Assembly: GCF_000160115.1 (NCBI RefSeq)
Contig: NZ_GG665867.1
Span: 362,053 to 426,052 of the forward strand
Source of the DNA: Shuttleworthella satelles DSM 14600
Lineage (GTDB): Bacteria > Bacillota > Clostridia > Lachnospirales > Lachnospiraceae
Length of the DNA: 64,000 nucleotides
Reading direction: 5' to 3'
Positions 51,555-61,764 of this stretch are shown piece by piece. A program made the position numbers and the translations under genes. Each line of letters starts with the position of its first letter. The stretch's first letter is position 1. The notes under the pieces are model-generated. The model was given only the letters and a program-made list of their open reading frames with translations, searched no databases and was not told where the DNA came from.

Positions 51555-53498
51555 ATGTTGCAGGGAATCAACAGAAAAAATAAGCAGGATAAGGACAGGA
51601 GGGAAACGGTCAAAGAGGGTGAGAGCCAGGGGGAAGAACTCTCCTCAATCGTCGGGAAGAAGGTCAAGAAGAAGAAACAGCATTTTTCCTCCTATCTCAG
51701 AGTTGTCCCTCAGCTCCTGGAGTACAAGCTGATTGCCTTTGTTCTCCTGCAGGTGGTTGTATTTGGTCTGAAGAAGCTGGGAATGCTTCTGATCTATTCA
51801 ACCGGCCGTGTCGCGGTTACCAGCGGCGATTACCACTTTCTTTTTCGTACCTGGCAGGGCTGGCTGATTATGCTGATTACCTTCCTGGCATTTTTCTTTG
51901 CCATGTCTGTAGATATCAATGGGACTTTCCTTCTGTCCGCCAGACTTCTGCGCAAGGAGAAGGTGCAGATGCCCTCTCTTATCAGAGAGACTTTCGCATC
52001 AATCCCCAAATTCATCAATAAACATGGAATTCTGCTCTGTCTCTACGTCGCTCTGGGGGCCCCTTTTTTAGGTGTCGGATTCAATCTGACTCTGACCAAG
52101 CACTATTATATTCCAAGCTTTGTGGTGGATGCCATCCGGACAAGCCCCCGCTATATGTGTATCTATGTGGCGATCATGGCTTTTTTAGTCTTCTTTGGGG
52201 TGAGAAATACATTGGCCTTTCCCTATATTCTAGTGGATGGAAAGACAGCCCATGAGGCGACAATCCTGTCACATCGAATGATTCGGAAGAAATGGAGGCC
52301 GATTGCCAGTCGTCTGCTGATCTTCACTCTGCAGCTGGTGGCCCTGCTTTTGCTTCTCTCATTTCTGATTGCCCTGCTTGGGACACTGGTGACCTCGATT
52401 ACTGATTTACCGCGCTATTTTAATCGTTTTATCTTCATTTTTGCATATGGGGGAGGCGTGCTTTTGCTCATCTTTTTTACCTTGTCTTTCCCGGCCATGG
52501 AAGCCCTGGAGATCACCCGGATTTTTATGAACTTTGACGCGAAAGAGGAAATTTTCTTTGAGAAAGAGCTTCCAAAACGCTCCTTCCTGCCACTTCGCGT
52601 ATGGAGTTGCTGTCTGATAGCCTCTATGCTCTTTCTTTCTTTTCTGGGGACGCTCTTTTTCGATGAGCTCTTCCCGGCCAGAACAGACACGAAGATTGTG
52701 GCGCACAGGCTTGGCGGATACGCAGCGCCGGAGAATTCCCTTCTGGGCTTTGACAGCGCCCTCAACCAGTCTGCGTATGGGTTTGAAACCGATATCCAGA
52801 GGTCAAAAGACGGGGTATACGTGATCAACCACGATAATACTTTCGCCAGGACATGCGGGGTCAACCGCTTGGTCTCCGATATGACCTGGGAGGAAATTCA
52901 GCGATTGCGGATTGCAGATCCGACAGGAAAACCATCTAGCCAACATCCTCCATCACTGGAGGAGCTTCTGGATTACGCCAGGGGCAAGGGGAAACTTTAT
53001 TTGGAATTAAAGGGGCCGACAGCGGATCTGAAAATGGCGGATGATGTCAGCCGCATGGTTCGGGAAAGGGGAATGACGGATCAGTGTGTGATTACCTCGC
53101 TCAAATACAGCCTGGTAGCTCATGTCTATCATAAGTACCCCGAGATTGAGACCGGCTATATTTATTATTTTTCTTTTGGGGATAGGGCTGCTCTGGACTG
53201 TGACGATATGATTATGGAAGAGGAGGCGGCCACAGAGTCCGCGATCAATACCGTCCACAATGCGGGGAAGAAGGTGCTGGTCTGGACGGTAAATTCGCCG
53301 GAATCGGCCTACCGCTTTATGGATTCTGATGCAGATGCGGTGATTACAGATCAGGTCTCTATGTGTAAGGATGTCGAGAAGGGGCTTGAGGCCCGTTCTG
53401 ATACGGAGAGGGTCATTGATTACTTGTCCAGAAATCCGCTCTTCGGGGTCAATATCTCTCAGCCCATTAAGCTGGGAGGGATCCTGCAGGCAAGATAG
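51555..53498 (+). CDS. Membrane glycerophosphodiester phosphodiesterase
   Basis: 647 residues. A seven- or eight-helix membrane domain (about 45-375) precedes a GDPD domain: VAHRLGGYAAPENSLLGFD, FETDIQRSKDGVYVINHDNT, KLYLELKGP and VLVWTVNSPESAYRFMD. The catalytic HR and H-x-N pairs are present, though Gly-Gly replaces the usual Gly-Ala. It cleaves glycerophosphodiesters or polyglycerol-type lipids/teichoic acids at the membrane. Confidence 0.9.
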   Translation: MLQGINRKNKQDKDRRETVKEGESQGEELSSIVGKKVKKKKQHFSSYLRVVPQLLEYKLIAFVLLQVVVFGLKKLGMLLIYSTGRVAVTSGDYHFLFRTWQGWLIMLITFLAFFFAMSVDINGTFLLSARLLRKEKVQMPSLIRETFASIPKFINKHGILLCLYVALGAPFLGVGFNLTLTKHYYIPSFVVDAIRTSPRYMCIYVAIMAFLVFFGVRNTLAFPYILVDGKTAHEATILSHRMIRKKWRPIASRLLIFTLQLVALLLLLSFLIALLGTLVTSITDLPRYFNRFIFIFAYGGGVLLLIFFTLSFPAMEALEITRIFMNFDAKEEIFFEKELPKRSFLPLRVWSCCLIASMLFLSFLGTLFFDELFPARTDTKIVAHRLGGYAAPENSLLGFDSALNQSAYGFETDIQRSKDGVYVINHDNTFARTCGVNRLVSDMTWEEIQRLRIADPTGKPSSQHPPSLEELLDYARGKGKLYLELKGPTADLKMADDVSRMVRERGMTDQCVITSLKYSLVAHVYHKYPEIETGYIYYFSFGDRAALDCDDMIMEEEAATESAINTVHNAGKKVLVWTVNSPESAYRFMDSDADAVITDQVSMCKDVEKGLEARSDTERVIDYLSRNPLFGVNISQPIKLGGILQAR

Positions 53499-53593
53499 CA
53501 AGCCGGGGCAGACAAGAGAAGACAGAGGATTTTATGGGCTGAGCAAGGCGAAAACGGACCCTGGATGAAAGCAGAAAATGTATCGGAGTGTGA

Positions 53594-53637
53594 GGCAAAG
53601 ACTGGAGCTGGTTCTAGGCTTTGCCCGCACTTTTTTT
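53594..53637 (+). terminator. Rho-independent terminator
   Basis: GGCAAAG (53,594-53,600) pairs with CTTTGCC (53,619-53,625), followed after CGCAC by seven T. Confidence 0.75.
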
Positions 53638-53765
53638 GCCCTGTTTTCTCTGATAGAATAATAGCCGTGCGCCGCTTGTATCTGTCTGCCGGATCCCTTG
53701 CGGCAGACAATGTCGGGACGGCTTGACCATAAACAGATCAGTTGAGATCAAAGGCGGGTGATCAC

Positions 53766-54440
53766 ATGGAGCAGGTAACATTGGGACCGCAGGATCGATC
53801 CGAAGTTCTGCGCTATCTGGAGTACCGGGGACAGGAGCTTCCGGCAGAGCTGACAGACCAGGTGGATTACTGCATGGATCAGGTCAACCGGGCAGCTGAT
53901 CCCCGTTGCCTGATGAAGATCTTTTCAAGGAAAGACAGGGATGATTACCCTCCCGAACTTGCATTTCTGACCGGCGAGGATATCAGGCGTCATCTGGACG
54001 GCTGTGAAGAGATTATCTGCCTGGCGGCTACGCTGGGAAGCGGGATCGACAGTCTGCTCCGAAAGACGCAGATCAGAGATATGGCGGATGCCCTCATCAT
54101 GGATTCCTGCGCTTCTACCCTGATAGAGGCAGTCTGTGACTCGTTAGACGCAGAACTTCGAGCTCAATATCAGAAGAGGGGGAAGTATCTGACATTTCGC
54201 TTCTCACCCGGATACGGAGACCTGCCCATCGGCATCAATTCTCAGTTCGCGGCTCTGATGGAGAGCCGACGGATCGGCCTTACAGTCAGTGCTTCCGGGA
54301 TTATGATCCCCCGCAAATCGGTAACGGCGATGATCGGTGTGTCCAGGCAACCGAGAGAGAAGAAACAGAAATCATGCGCGGCCTGTAACCTGAATGGTTC
54401 CTGTCGCTTTCGAATGAATGGAGTGACCTGTGGACAATAA
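53766..54440 (+). CDS. MetH activation-domain protein
   Basis: 224 residues from ATG 53,766. Contains the reactivation-domain motif RFSPGYGDLPIG and a Cys-rich tail (CAACNLNGSC). It regenerates oxidised cobalamin in the adjacent MetH, which lacks this domain. Its stop overlaps the metH start by 11 bases. Confidence 0.88.
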   Translation: MEQVTLGPQDRSEVLRYLEYRGQELPAELTDQVDYCMDQVNRAADPRCLMKIFSRKDRDDYPPELAFLTGEDIRRHLDGCEEIICLAATLGSGIDSLLRKTQIRDMADALIMDSCASTLIEAVCDSLDAELRAQYQKRGKYLTFRFSPGYGDLPIGINSQFAALMESRRIGLTVSASGIMIPRKSVTAMIGVSRQPREKKQKSCAACNLNGSCRFRMNGVTCGQ

Positions 54441-56955
54441 GATCATCGTATTGGACGGAGGGATGGGGACCATGCTGCAGGCGGCCGGTATGCCGGCCGG
54501 TCAGCATCCGGAGGTCTTTGGTCATCAGCATCCCGAGATCGTTGAACAGATTCATCGCCAGTATATTGAGGCGGGATCCAATGTCATCTATGCCAATACC
54601 TTCGGGGCGAATGCCAGAAAGCTGCAGGGTTGTTCGATAGATACAGGGAAAGCCGTCTTTTCGGCGATCCGGACGGCCAAAAGGGCGGCCCAAAAGGCGG
54701 CAAAAGAGACGGTCAGAGTTGCTCTGGATCTCGGCCCGGTCGGAGAACTCTTAGAACCCTTGGGCACGCTCTCTTTTGAGGAGGCTTATGAAATTTACAG
54801 AGAGGCAGTTGTCGCCGGCTATGAGGCGGGAGCCGATCTGATTGTTGCAGAGACCTTCACAGATCTGTTAGATATCAAGGCTCTGGTTCTGGCAGCAAAA
54901 GAGAACACTCCTCTGCCTGTCTGGACGACAATGACTTTCGAGCGGTCCGGACGAACCTTCACAGGGACAACCATTGCTTCCATGGCTCTGACTCTGACCG
55001 GTCTTGGCGTTGATGCCATCGGGATCAACTGCTCTTTGGGGCCTACGGAGATTCTTCCGCTGATTGAAGAACTGAGGGAGTGGACCCATCTTCCTGTCAT
55101 CGCAAAACCCAATGCCGGCCTGCCGGATCCGAGAACAGGGGTCTATGACCTGACAGCGGAAGATTTCGGAAAACAGATGCAGGCTTATGCCGAACTTGGA
55201 GTAAGCGTTCTTGGGGGATGCTGCGGTACAGATCCTGACTACATTCGCTGTCTGGTCAGTCGCCTGAGAGAGGCCGGATATATCAGTGGATGGCAGGATC
55301 TAAGTCAGGCATCTGCCGGGGCAGACCGGTCGAAAGTCAGAAAGGGAATCTGTTCCACGACAAATGTCTGTGAGTTCGGCGGGGTCAGAGTCATTGGAGA
55401 GCGCATTAACCCCACGGGGAAGAAGCGCTTTCAACAGGCCCTGCGTGAGCACGATATGGAGTATATCTGCAAGATGGCTCTGGACGAGGAGGAGGCCGGG
55501 GCAGATCTGCTGGATGTCAATGTAGGACTGCCCGGCGCCGAGGAGAAGCCGCTGATGCTGGAGGTCGTGCGGGCTCTGCAGGGGGTGGTGTCTGTTCCCC
55601 TGCAGATTGATTCTTCGGATCCGGAGGTGATTGAAGCTGCTCTGCGCATTTATGCCGGTAAGGCAATTATCAATTCAGTCAATGCAGATGATGCTAAATT
55701 GGAGGCTATCCTTCCTGTTGCCAGGAAGTACGGTGCGGCGGTGATCGGTCTGGCTTTAGACGAGGGGGGAATTCCGCAGACGGCCCGGGAGCGTTTTGAA
55801 AAGGCGGCCTACATTAAGGAAAAATGTCTAAAAGCGGGCATGGAGGCGGATGACATTATCATTGACGCCTTAACACTGACAGTGTCTGCTCAGCAGGAAC
55901 AGGCGAGAGAAACCCTGGAGGCGGTTGAGAGAATCAGCAGGGAACTGGGGCTGCACACGGCGCTGGGCGTCAGCAATATCTCCTTTGGCCTGCCTGCCAG
56001 AGAACATGTCACAGAGAATTTTCTCATTCAGGCCATGTACTGCGGTCTGGATTTTCCCATCATCAATCCAAACATCCTGTCCCTGATGGATGCAGTGGCT
56101 TCTTTCAAGGCCCTGTCCGGGGAGGATATTTCCTGCATGCATTATATTGACCGTTTCGCCGGACGCAAAGAGATTAAGACGTCTGTTTCAGACAGCAGGC
56201 CTCAGGCTGAGTCGGCAGAAGGAGCCGTCGCCGGGGACGCTTCGAACGGGGAGAGGGGAATATCAGATCAGGGGAAGTCTTCCGTCGGATTGTCCGGCAA
56301 AAAAGAAGAGGATTCTTTTAAGACAGCCATTGATCAGGCGATCTTAAAGGGTCTGAAGCAGGAGACCAGAAAACTTGCCGAGGGACTGTTGGAGCAGGGC
56401 CTGACCGAGGTGGAGGTCATCAACCGTTACCTGATTCCGGCACTTGACCTGGTAGGAGATCAGTATGAAAAGCAGACCATTTTTCTTCCTCAGCTGATTA
56501 ATTCGGCCAATGCGGCCTCAGCCGCCTTCGACATGATCAAGGACCGCATTGCAGCCAGAGGTCAGGGAGCCTCCGGCAAAGAGGACAAGAAGATTGTTGT
56601 CTGTACAGTCAAGGGAGATATTCACGATATTGGCAAGAACATTGTCAAGGTCATCCTGGAGAACTATGGCTACAAGGTATTTGATCTGGGCCGGGATGTC
56701 CCTGCCGGGAAGGTGGTTGATACAGTGGTCGCAGAAGACGTCCGGCTGGTCGGTCTGTCAGCCCTTATGACGACAACGCTGCCCGCGATGCAGGAGACCA
56801 TTGATCGGCTGCGCGAGGCTTCCCCCCATACCAAGGTCTGGGTCGGCGGGGCTGTTCTGACCCGCGAATACGCCAGGGAGATGGGGGCGGACTTCTATGC
56901 GGATGACGCCAGGGAGTCCGTAGAAATTGCCCAGAGGGTACTGGGCGAGGCTTAA
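54430..56955 (+). CDS. metH: Cobalamin-dependent methionine synthase (no activation domain)
   Basis: 841 residues from GTG 54,430. Order: homocysteine-binding domain with zinc Cys (GINCSLG, LGGCCGTDPDYI), pterin-binding domain (RVIGERINPTGKKRF, DVNVG, QIDSSDPEVIEAAL), a linker, B12 cap helices, and B12 domain (KGDIHDIGKNIV, with the cobalt His). It transfers methyl from methyltetrahydrofolate to homocysteine. The gene ends with 36-base repeats, then the HMT/MTHFR gene. Confidence 0.95.
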   Translation: MDNKIIVLDGGMGTMLQAAGMPAGQHPEVFGHQHPEIVEQIHRQYIEAGSNVIYANTFGANARKLQGCSIDTGKAVFSAIRTAKRAAQKAAKETVRVALDLGPVGELLEPLGTLSFEEAYEIYREAVVAGYEAGADLIVAETFTDLLDIKALVLAAKENTPLPVWTTMTFERSGRTFTGTTIASMALTLTGLGVDAIGINCSLGPTEILPLIEELREWTHLPVIAKPNAGLPDPRTGVYDLTAEDFGKQMQAYAELGVSVLGGCCGTDPDYIRCLVSRLREAGYISGWQDLSQASAGADRSKVRKGICSTTNVCEFGGVRVIGERINPTGKKRFQQALREHDMEYICKMALDEEEAGADLLDVNVGLPGAEEKPLMLEVVRALQGVVSVPLQIDSSDPEVIEAALRIYAGKAIINSVNADDAKLEAILPVARKYGAAVIGLALDEGGIPQTARERFEKAAYIKEKCLKAGMEADDIIIDALTLTVSAQQEQARETLEAVERISRELGLHTALGVSNISFGLPAREHVTENFLIQAMYCGLDFPIINPNILSLMDAVASFKALSGEDISCMHYIDRFAGRKEIKTSVSDSRPQAESAEGAVAGDASNGERGISDQGKSSVGLSGKKEEDSFKTAIDQAILKGLKQETRKLAEGLLEQGLTEVEVINRYLIPALDLVGDQYEKQTIFLPQLINSANAASAAFDMIKDRIAARGQGASGKEDKKIVVCTVKGDIHDIGKNIVKVILENYGYKVFDLGRDVPAGKVVDTVVAEDVRLVGLSALMTTTLPAMQETIDRLREASPHTKVWVGGAVLTREYAREMGADFYADDARESVEIAQRVLGEA

Positions 56956-57107
56956 GAGAAGGTTGGGGAATGATCGGAGAAGACACAGCAAGAGAAGGCC
57001 GGGGAATGATCAGTAAAGACACAGCAAGAGAAGGCCGGGGAATGATCGGGAAAGACACAGCAAGTGAAGGCCGGGGAATGATCGAGGAAGACACGGCAAG
57101 TGAAGGA
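56955..57107 (+). repeat. 36-base tandem repeat
   Basis: Four copies of a 36-base unit plus a partial fifth (units at 56,955, 56,991, 57,027, 57,063, partial from 57,099), each with GAAGG and GGGGAATGATC. No spacers. It begins at the metH stop and runs to the ribosome site of the next gene. Confidence 0.88.
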
Positions 57108-57123
57108 AGACAGGAGTGCGTCC

Positions 57124-59136
57124 ATGCAAATCAGAGAGTATCTTAAGGAACACACCCTCCTTTTTGATGGGGCCTTTGGAACCTATTACACAAAACAGTT
57201 TCGTCCGGAGAAGGAGGAGAGCTTTTTCCCGGAGTACGTCAACGTATCCAGACCGGACCGGGTCAAGGCGATTCATCGCAAATATCTGTCAGCAGGTGCC
57301 CATGCCATCAAAACCAATACCTTCGGAGCCTATCCCGGGATTCTAATGAAAGACGCCGGGGAAACGAAAAAGCTGATTACAGCCGGCTTTTCTCTTGCTG
57401 AGGAAGCGCTTTTGAATCACCTGAGCAAGGATGTAAAAAACCGCCCCGAGACGACCGGAGAATTTGCAAGGAGAGCCGGACAGGAGAGATCTGCAGAAGC
57501 TTCGGGCGAAGAGGACTACTTTATCTTTGCGGATCTGGGTCCGGCGCCTGGCGAAGAGGAAAAAGAGCGAATTCTGGCTTATCAGATGGCGATTGACTCC
57601 TTTCTGGAGACGGGGGCAAGGTATTTCCTCTTTGAGACCCTGCCCGAGGAGAAAACCGTTTTAGAGGCGATCCGCTATTTAAAAGACCAATGTCCCGGGG
57701 CCTACACGATCAGCTCCTTTGCCGTGATGCCCGACGGATTCAGCAGCGAGGGCTGCAATTACAGAGATATGCTTGCGGCGGCCGCAGGGGAGAGTGCGGT
57801 CGATGCGGTCGGTCTCAACTGCATGTCCTCGGTCTGGCATATGGATCATCTGATTCGACAGATCCCGGATCCGGGGAAACCTCTGCTTCTGATGCCCAAT
57901 GCCGGTTATCCGGTTGTCCGCGGATACCGGACGGTTTTCGAGGGCAATGCCGATTACTTTGCCAGAATTCTGGCAAGAGATGCCGGCCAGGGAGTCGCTA
58001 TGGTGGGCGGCTGCTGTGGAACAACCCCCGATCATATCAGGCTTCTGGCAGATCGCCTGAGAGAGAATCCGGTCAGACATCAAGGGGGACAAGGACCTGT
58101 TTTCAAGGAGCCGGATCCTGCCCTCGGGCAGGATCATGGCAAGAGAAGCGATCAGCACTTATATGCTGCTACAGGAAGTGACGGGAATTCAAGTGATAAG
58201 GGCTCAAGAGACAGTGGTTTAAGCGACAGGGGCTTGTCTGTGTCAAAAGATCAGGATGCCTTCTACCAAAAGCTCATGTCCGGCAGGAAGGTCGTCGCGG
58301 TGGAACTGGATTCTCCCAGGGGCTGTGACATCACGAGGTTCATGGAGGCGGCAGAGAATCTGAAGGAGGCCGGGGCAGACATTATTACCATTGCGGATAA
58401 TCCGATTGCCAAGGCCCGCATGGACTCCTCCATCGTGGCGGGAATCATTCGCCGGCAAGTCGGTCTGGACGCTCTGCCACATATGACCTGCAGGGATCGC
58501 AACCTCAACGCGACGAAAAGTCTGCTCCTGGGAAACTACGCGCAGGGAATCCGCAATGTTCTGGTGATTACCGGGGATCCCATTCCGAGCGCCCGGCGCG
58601 ATGAGGTCAAGGTCGTCTATCAATTCAACTCCCGTAAGCTGATGGCCTATATGAAGGCCCTCGGACAAGAGGAGGGGACCTTTCCAAGTCCCATGCATAT
58701 TTTCGGAGCGCTCAATGTCAATGCCAGAAATTTTGAAATTGAACTGGACAGGGCCCGGGAGAAGGTGCAGGCCGGAGCGGTCGGTTTTCTGACCCAGCCG
58801 GCGCTGACCACAGAGGCAATCGCAAATATCTGCAGGGCCTCGGAGACTCTGCGAGCAGAGAATTCAAGGATCAGACTTCTCGGGGGAATCATTCCCGTCA
58901 TCAGTGAGAGAAACGGGCGCTTCATGCAGTCAGAGATTTCAGGGATCGATGTGCCGGACGCGCTGATTGAGCGATATGTGGGAAAGGACCGCGCAGACTG
59001 TGAAGAGATCGCGGTGGACTCCTCGCTGGAATTGGCGAAAACGATGGAGGACGCGGTGGACGGCTACTATCTGGTGACGCCTTTTATGCGGGATTATCTG
59101 ATCCGACGGATTATGGAGCGCCTTCCGGGACGATAG
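57124..59136 (+). CDS. Homocysteine methyltransferase / methylenetetrahydrofolate reductase fusion
   Basis: 670 residues from ATG 57,124 (AGGAG upstream). The N-terminal homocysteine-binding barrel has zinc Cys (GLNCMSS, VGGCCGTTPDHI). The C-terminal MTHFR domain starts at about residue 385 (VVAVELDSPRGCDI, VLVITGDPIPS, GAVGFLTQPALTTEA). It makes methyl-THF for MetH and may itself methylate homocysteine. A low-complexity linker joins the two. Confidence 0.92.
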   Translation: MQIREYLKEHTLLFDGAFGTYYTKQFRPEKEESFFPEYVNVSRPDRVKAIHRKYLSAGAHAIKTNTFGAYPGILMKDAGETKKLITAGFSLAEEALLNHLSKDVKNRPETTGEFARRAGQERSAEASGEEDYFIFADLGPAPGEEEKERILAYQMAIDSFLETGARYFLFETLPEEKTVLEAIRYLKDQCPGAYTISSFAVMPDGFSSEGCNYRDMLAAAAGESAVDAVGLNCMSSVWHMDHLIRQIPDPGKPLLLMPNAGYPVVRGYRTVFEGNADYFARILARDAGQGVAMVGGCCGTTPDHIRLLADRLRENPVRHQGGQGPVFKEPDPALGQDHGKRSDQHLYAATGSDGNSSDKGSRDSGLSDRGLSVSKDQDAFYQKLMSGRKVVAVELDSPRGCDITRFMEAAENLKEAGADIITIADNPIAKARMDSSIVAGIIRRQVGLDALPHMTCRDRNLNATKSLLLGNYAQGIRNVLVITGDPIPSARRDEVKVVYQFNSRKLMAYMKALGQEEGTFPSPMHIFGALNVNARNFEIELDRAREKVQAGAVGFLTQPALTTEAIANICRASETLRAENSRIRLLGGIIPVISERNGRFMQSEISGIDVPDALIERYVGKDRADCEEIAVDSSLELAKTMEDAVDGYYLVTPFMRDYLIRRIMERLPGR

Positions 59137-59228
59137 GGACAGAATACAGGAAACGCGCAAGCAGAGGACAAGAAGGTCGCGGAGAAAAAAGATAGCTCAG
59201 CGGGCCATAGGAGGCAGAGGTGACTTAC

Positions 59229-59942
59229 ATGTCGGAAGAGTTTTCCAGAACCAGACTTCTCTTTGGAGAGGAGAAGATGAAGAAGATAGCTGCGTCCAGA
59301 GTCGCTGTCTTTGGAATCGGCGGGGTCGGCGGATATGTAGTCGAGGGGCTGGTCAGATCCGGAGTGTCCCGGCTTGCTCTTGTTGACAGCGACCGGGTCA
59401 GCCTGTCCAATCTCAATCGGCAGATCATCGCGACTCACTCCTCCTTGGGCAAATACAAGGTAGACGTCATGCGTGACAGGATCTTTGACATCAACCCCCG
59501 GGCTGAGGTAGAGACCTTCAAGTGCTTTTATCTTCCAAAGATGGCGTGGCAGTTTGATTTTTCCGCCTATGATTATGTTGTGGACGCAGTGGATACGGTG
59601 ACCGCCAAATTAGAGATCATCGCGCAGGCGAGGCGGTGCGGGGTCCCGGTGATCTCATCGATGGGGGCGGGCAACAGGACAGATCCCGGATGTTTTCGGG
59701 TGAAAGATATTTCGGAGACCAGCATGGATCCCCTGGCCAGGGTTATGCGCAGGGAGTGCAGAAGGAGGGGGATTGACAGGCTCAAGGTCGTCTGCTCCGA
59801 TGAGAAGCCTATAAAAACCTGTGCATCTGTTCCCGGATCAACGGTATTCGCCCCCTCTGTCGCTGGAATGATTCTGGCGGCAGAGCTGGTGAAAGATTTG
59901 ATGGGCGATCGTGTTGATGAAAGGGCTGATTTTAGAGATTGA
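59229..59942 (+). CDS. tcdA: tRNA threonylcarbamoyladenosine dehydratase
   Basis: 237 residues from ATG 59,229 (a GTG lies three codons upstream). ThiF/E1-like: VAVFGIGGVGGYVVEGLVRS, DSDRVSLSNLNRQI and ISSMGAGNRTDPG. It cyclises t6A in tRNA using ATP. Confidence 0.92.
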   Translation: MSEEFSRTRLLFGEEKMKKIAASRVAVFGIGGVGGYVVEGLVRSGVSRLALVDSDRVSLSNLNRQIIATHSSLGKYKVDVMRDRIFDINPRAEVETFKCFYLPKMAWQFDFSAYDYVVDAVDTVTAKLEIIAQARRCGVPVISSMGAGNRTDPGCFRVKDISETSMDPLARVMRRECRRRGIDRLKVVCSDEKPIKTCASVPGSTVFAPSVAGMILAAELVKDLMGDRVDERADFRD

Positions 59943-59960
59943 GGAAAGATCTGATTTTGG

Positions 59961-59989
59961 GTGACAAATTTTTCTGATACGCTTATAAT
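59961..59989 (+). promoter_or_regulatory. Promoter of the surface protein gene
   Basis: GTGACA (59,961-59,966), 17-base spacer, TATAAT (59,984-59,989): a near-consensus sigma-A promoter about 100 bases before ATG 60,088. Confidence 0.85.
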
Positions 59990-60087
59990 ATATGTGTCGT
60001 GCATGCGATCATTGCTTGAAATTATTGTGAAATATTTTGGATTAGAGACGCAAATTGGAGAGCAATTGATTTAGGAAAGGAGACGAA

Positions 60088-61707
60088 ATGAAAAGACACA
60101 AGAATATTCTGGCAAGGTCATTTGCCTGGGTTATGGCTCTGGCCATGGTCGGAGGATTGCTTTTGCCTGGGGTAAGGACTGTAGAGGCAGCCGAGAATGT
60201 GACGCAGGCGGTCGATATTGACGCTGATCTGAAGCTGGGCAGCGACACCGGGAACAATACGATCACGGTTCAGAAGACGGATAACATGGACTTCGTCGGT
60301 GTGATCAATGCCAAGACCATCAAGGATCAGATGGCTCAGATTGAAGCTAATTATCACACGGATGCGGACAAAATCGCCCTGTCCAACCTCAAGACGGGCT
60401 TTACGGCCAAGATCACGCTTCCCAATGAGCTGACCTTCGCGTCTAAGAATGCCGTTTTAGACGGAGCCAACGGTTCCTTTAAGATCGAGAGCGTTACGGG
60501 AGACGACCACTCCGCTACCGTGACCTTCCGTCTGGTCAATGATGATCAGATCGATACCTTTGCCAAGCTCAAGGCTGCTGTCAACAAGGTGGACGACGAG
60601 CTCAAGGTGACCTTTAAGACCGCGAAGTTCAATGGGAATGCGCAGGCCAACACGGACTACGAGGTCACAGGCAGCATCTCAGGAGATCTGACGGCGACGG
60701 CGACTAACAAGGTCAGCGGCAGGCAGATCAACTTTAACCTGACCTGGAACGGCAAGCAGACCGAGGCAGGTAAGAGCGTGCATAATCCAAGTCAGATTGC
60801 CCTGTCCGTAAGATACGCAGAGTCTACAGAGCAGGTATTCCATGCAGATGTGAAGCTTCCGGGCGATATCCTGGTCGGAGATGAGACAGAGCACAATCAG
60901 GTCTATGAGGTCGCTGAGGGAAGCAAGGTTGCCTTTACGGGAGCTCTTGATGTGACTCCGGTCAAGAAGCAGTTAAAGCAGGTGGAGGCGCAATTTAACC
61001 AGTCTCACCTGGATCCGGCTTCCATTGCCGTCTCTGACTACAGCTCCACCTTTACCGCCAAGCTGACCCTTCCCGATCAGATGGACTTCGACGGGACGCC
61101 GGACGTATCTCTTTTGAACGACAACGGCAAGTACAAGATCATCAGCAGCCAGGTGACCGGCAGGACCATTACCGTGACTATGACGGTTAATAAGAATGTG
61201 ACCTCCTTCGCTGATCTGAAGGATGCCGTCAACGGCATGGACGATCAGCTCAAGGTCCTTGTCAACGGCACGGTCTTCAACAGCCAGGCAAAGGCCGACA
61301 CCAATTACACGGTTCGCGGAATCATGAACGGCCAGCTGAAGGCAAGGGCGACCAATCCCCTGAGCGGGACGACCATCCGCTTCAGCTTTAACTGGGAGGC
61401 AGAGCAGCTGCCTTCAGGCGCGGACGCGATCAATCCGACCAGCAAGGATATCAGCTTTACCCTCAAGTATAAGGCTGCCCCTGCCCCCAAGCCAGAGCCT
61501 AAGCCAGAGCTTAAGCCAGAGCCCAACAAGCCTGTAAAGCCCGCAGATCCCGCTAAGCCCAACAAGCCTGTGGTTCCTGTCAAGGATAGCAAGATCGCGC
61601 CCAAGACGGGTGACCAGACACATCTTCCCATCTATGCAAGCATTCTGCTCGGGGCATTGGTTATCGGAACGGTTGCGTTTGGCAGGAAGAGAAAGACCGA
61701 CAGATAA
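60088..61707 (+). CDS. Wall-anchored surface protein with two repeats
   Basis: 539 residues. A signal peptide (cut near VEAAE) is followed by two related domains of about 200 residues (46-245 and 255-450), each with FTAKITLP/FTAKLTLP, a KLKAAVNKVDDEL/DLKDAVNGMDDQL segment, and an ending like RQINFNLTWNGKQ/TTIRFSFNWEAEQ. A proline-lysine-rich wall spanner and a sorting signal come last. That signal reads APKTGD, with Ala in place of the Leu of LPxTG, then a membrane helix and a basic tail. Ligand unknown. Confidence 0.88.
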   Translation: MKRHKNILARSFAWVMALAMVGGLLLPGVRTVEAAENVTQAVDIDADLKLGSDTGNNTITVQKTDNMDFVGVINAKTIKDQMAQIEANYHTDADKIALSNLKTGFTAKITLPNELTFASKNAVLDGANGSFKIESVTGDDHSATVTFRLVNDDQIDTFAKLKAAVNKVDDELKVTFKTAKFNGNAQANTDYEVTGSISGDLTATATNKVSGRQINFNLTWNGKQTEAGKSVHNPSQIALSVRYAESTEQVFHADVKLPGDILVGDETEHNQVYEVAEGSKVAFTGALDVTPVKKQLKQVEAQFNQSHLDPASIAVSDYSSTFTAKLTLPDQMDFDGTPDVSLLNDNGKYKIISSQVTGRTITVTMTVNKNVTSFADLKDAVNGMDDQLKVLVNGTVFNSQAKADTNYTVRGIMNGQLKARATNPLSGTTIRFSFNWEAEQLPSGADAINPTSKDISFTLKYKAAPAPKPEPKPELKPEPNKPVKPADPAKPNKPVVPVKDSKIAPKTGDQTHLPIYASILLGALVIGTVAFGRKRKTDR

Positions 61708-61764
61708 AGAATTCTGAGGATTGAATTCACAGAACCTGAGCGAGAGCTCTGATGATAAGAGATC

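Noticed and set aside
53499-53765. Cobalamin or SAM riboswitch before the MetH genes
   Set aside because: Only a simple terminator of the upstream gene is visible; no riboswitch core seen.
56955-57107. 36-base repeats as a CRISPR array
   Set aside because: The units are directly adjacent with no spacers, and no cas genes are nearby.
57690-58181. 163-residue ORF inside the HMT/MTHFR gene
   Set aside because: It is an out-of-frame shadow of a well-supported gene.
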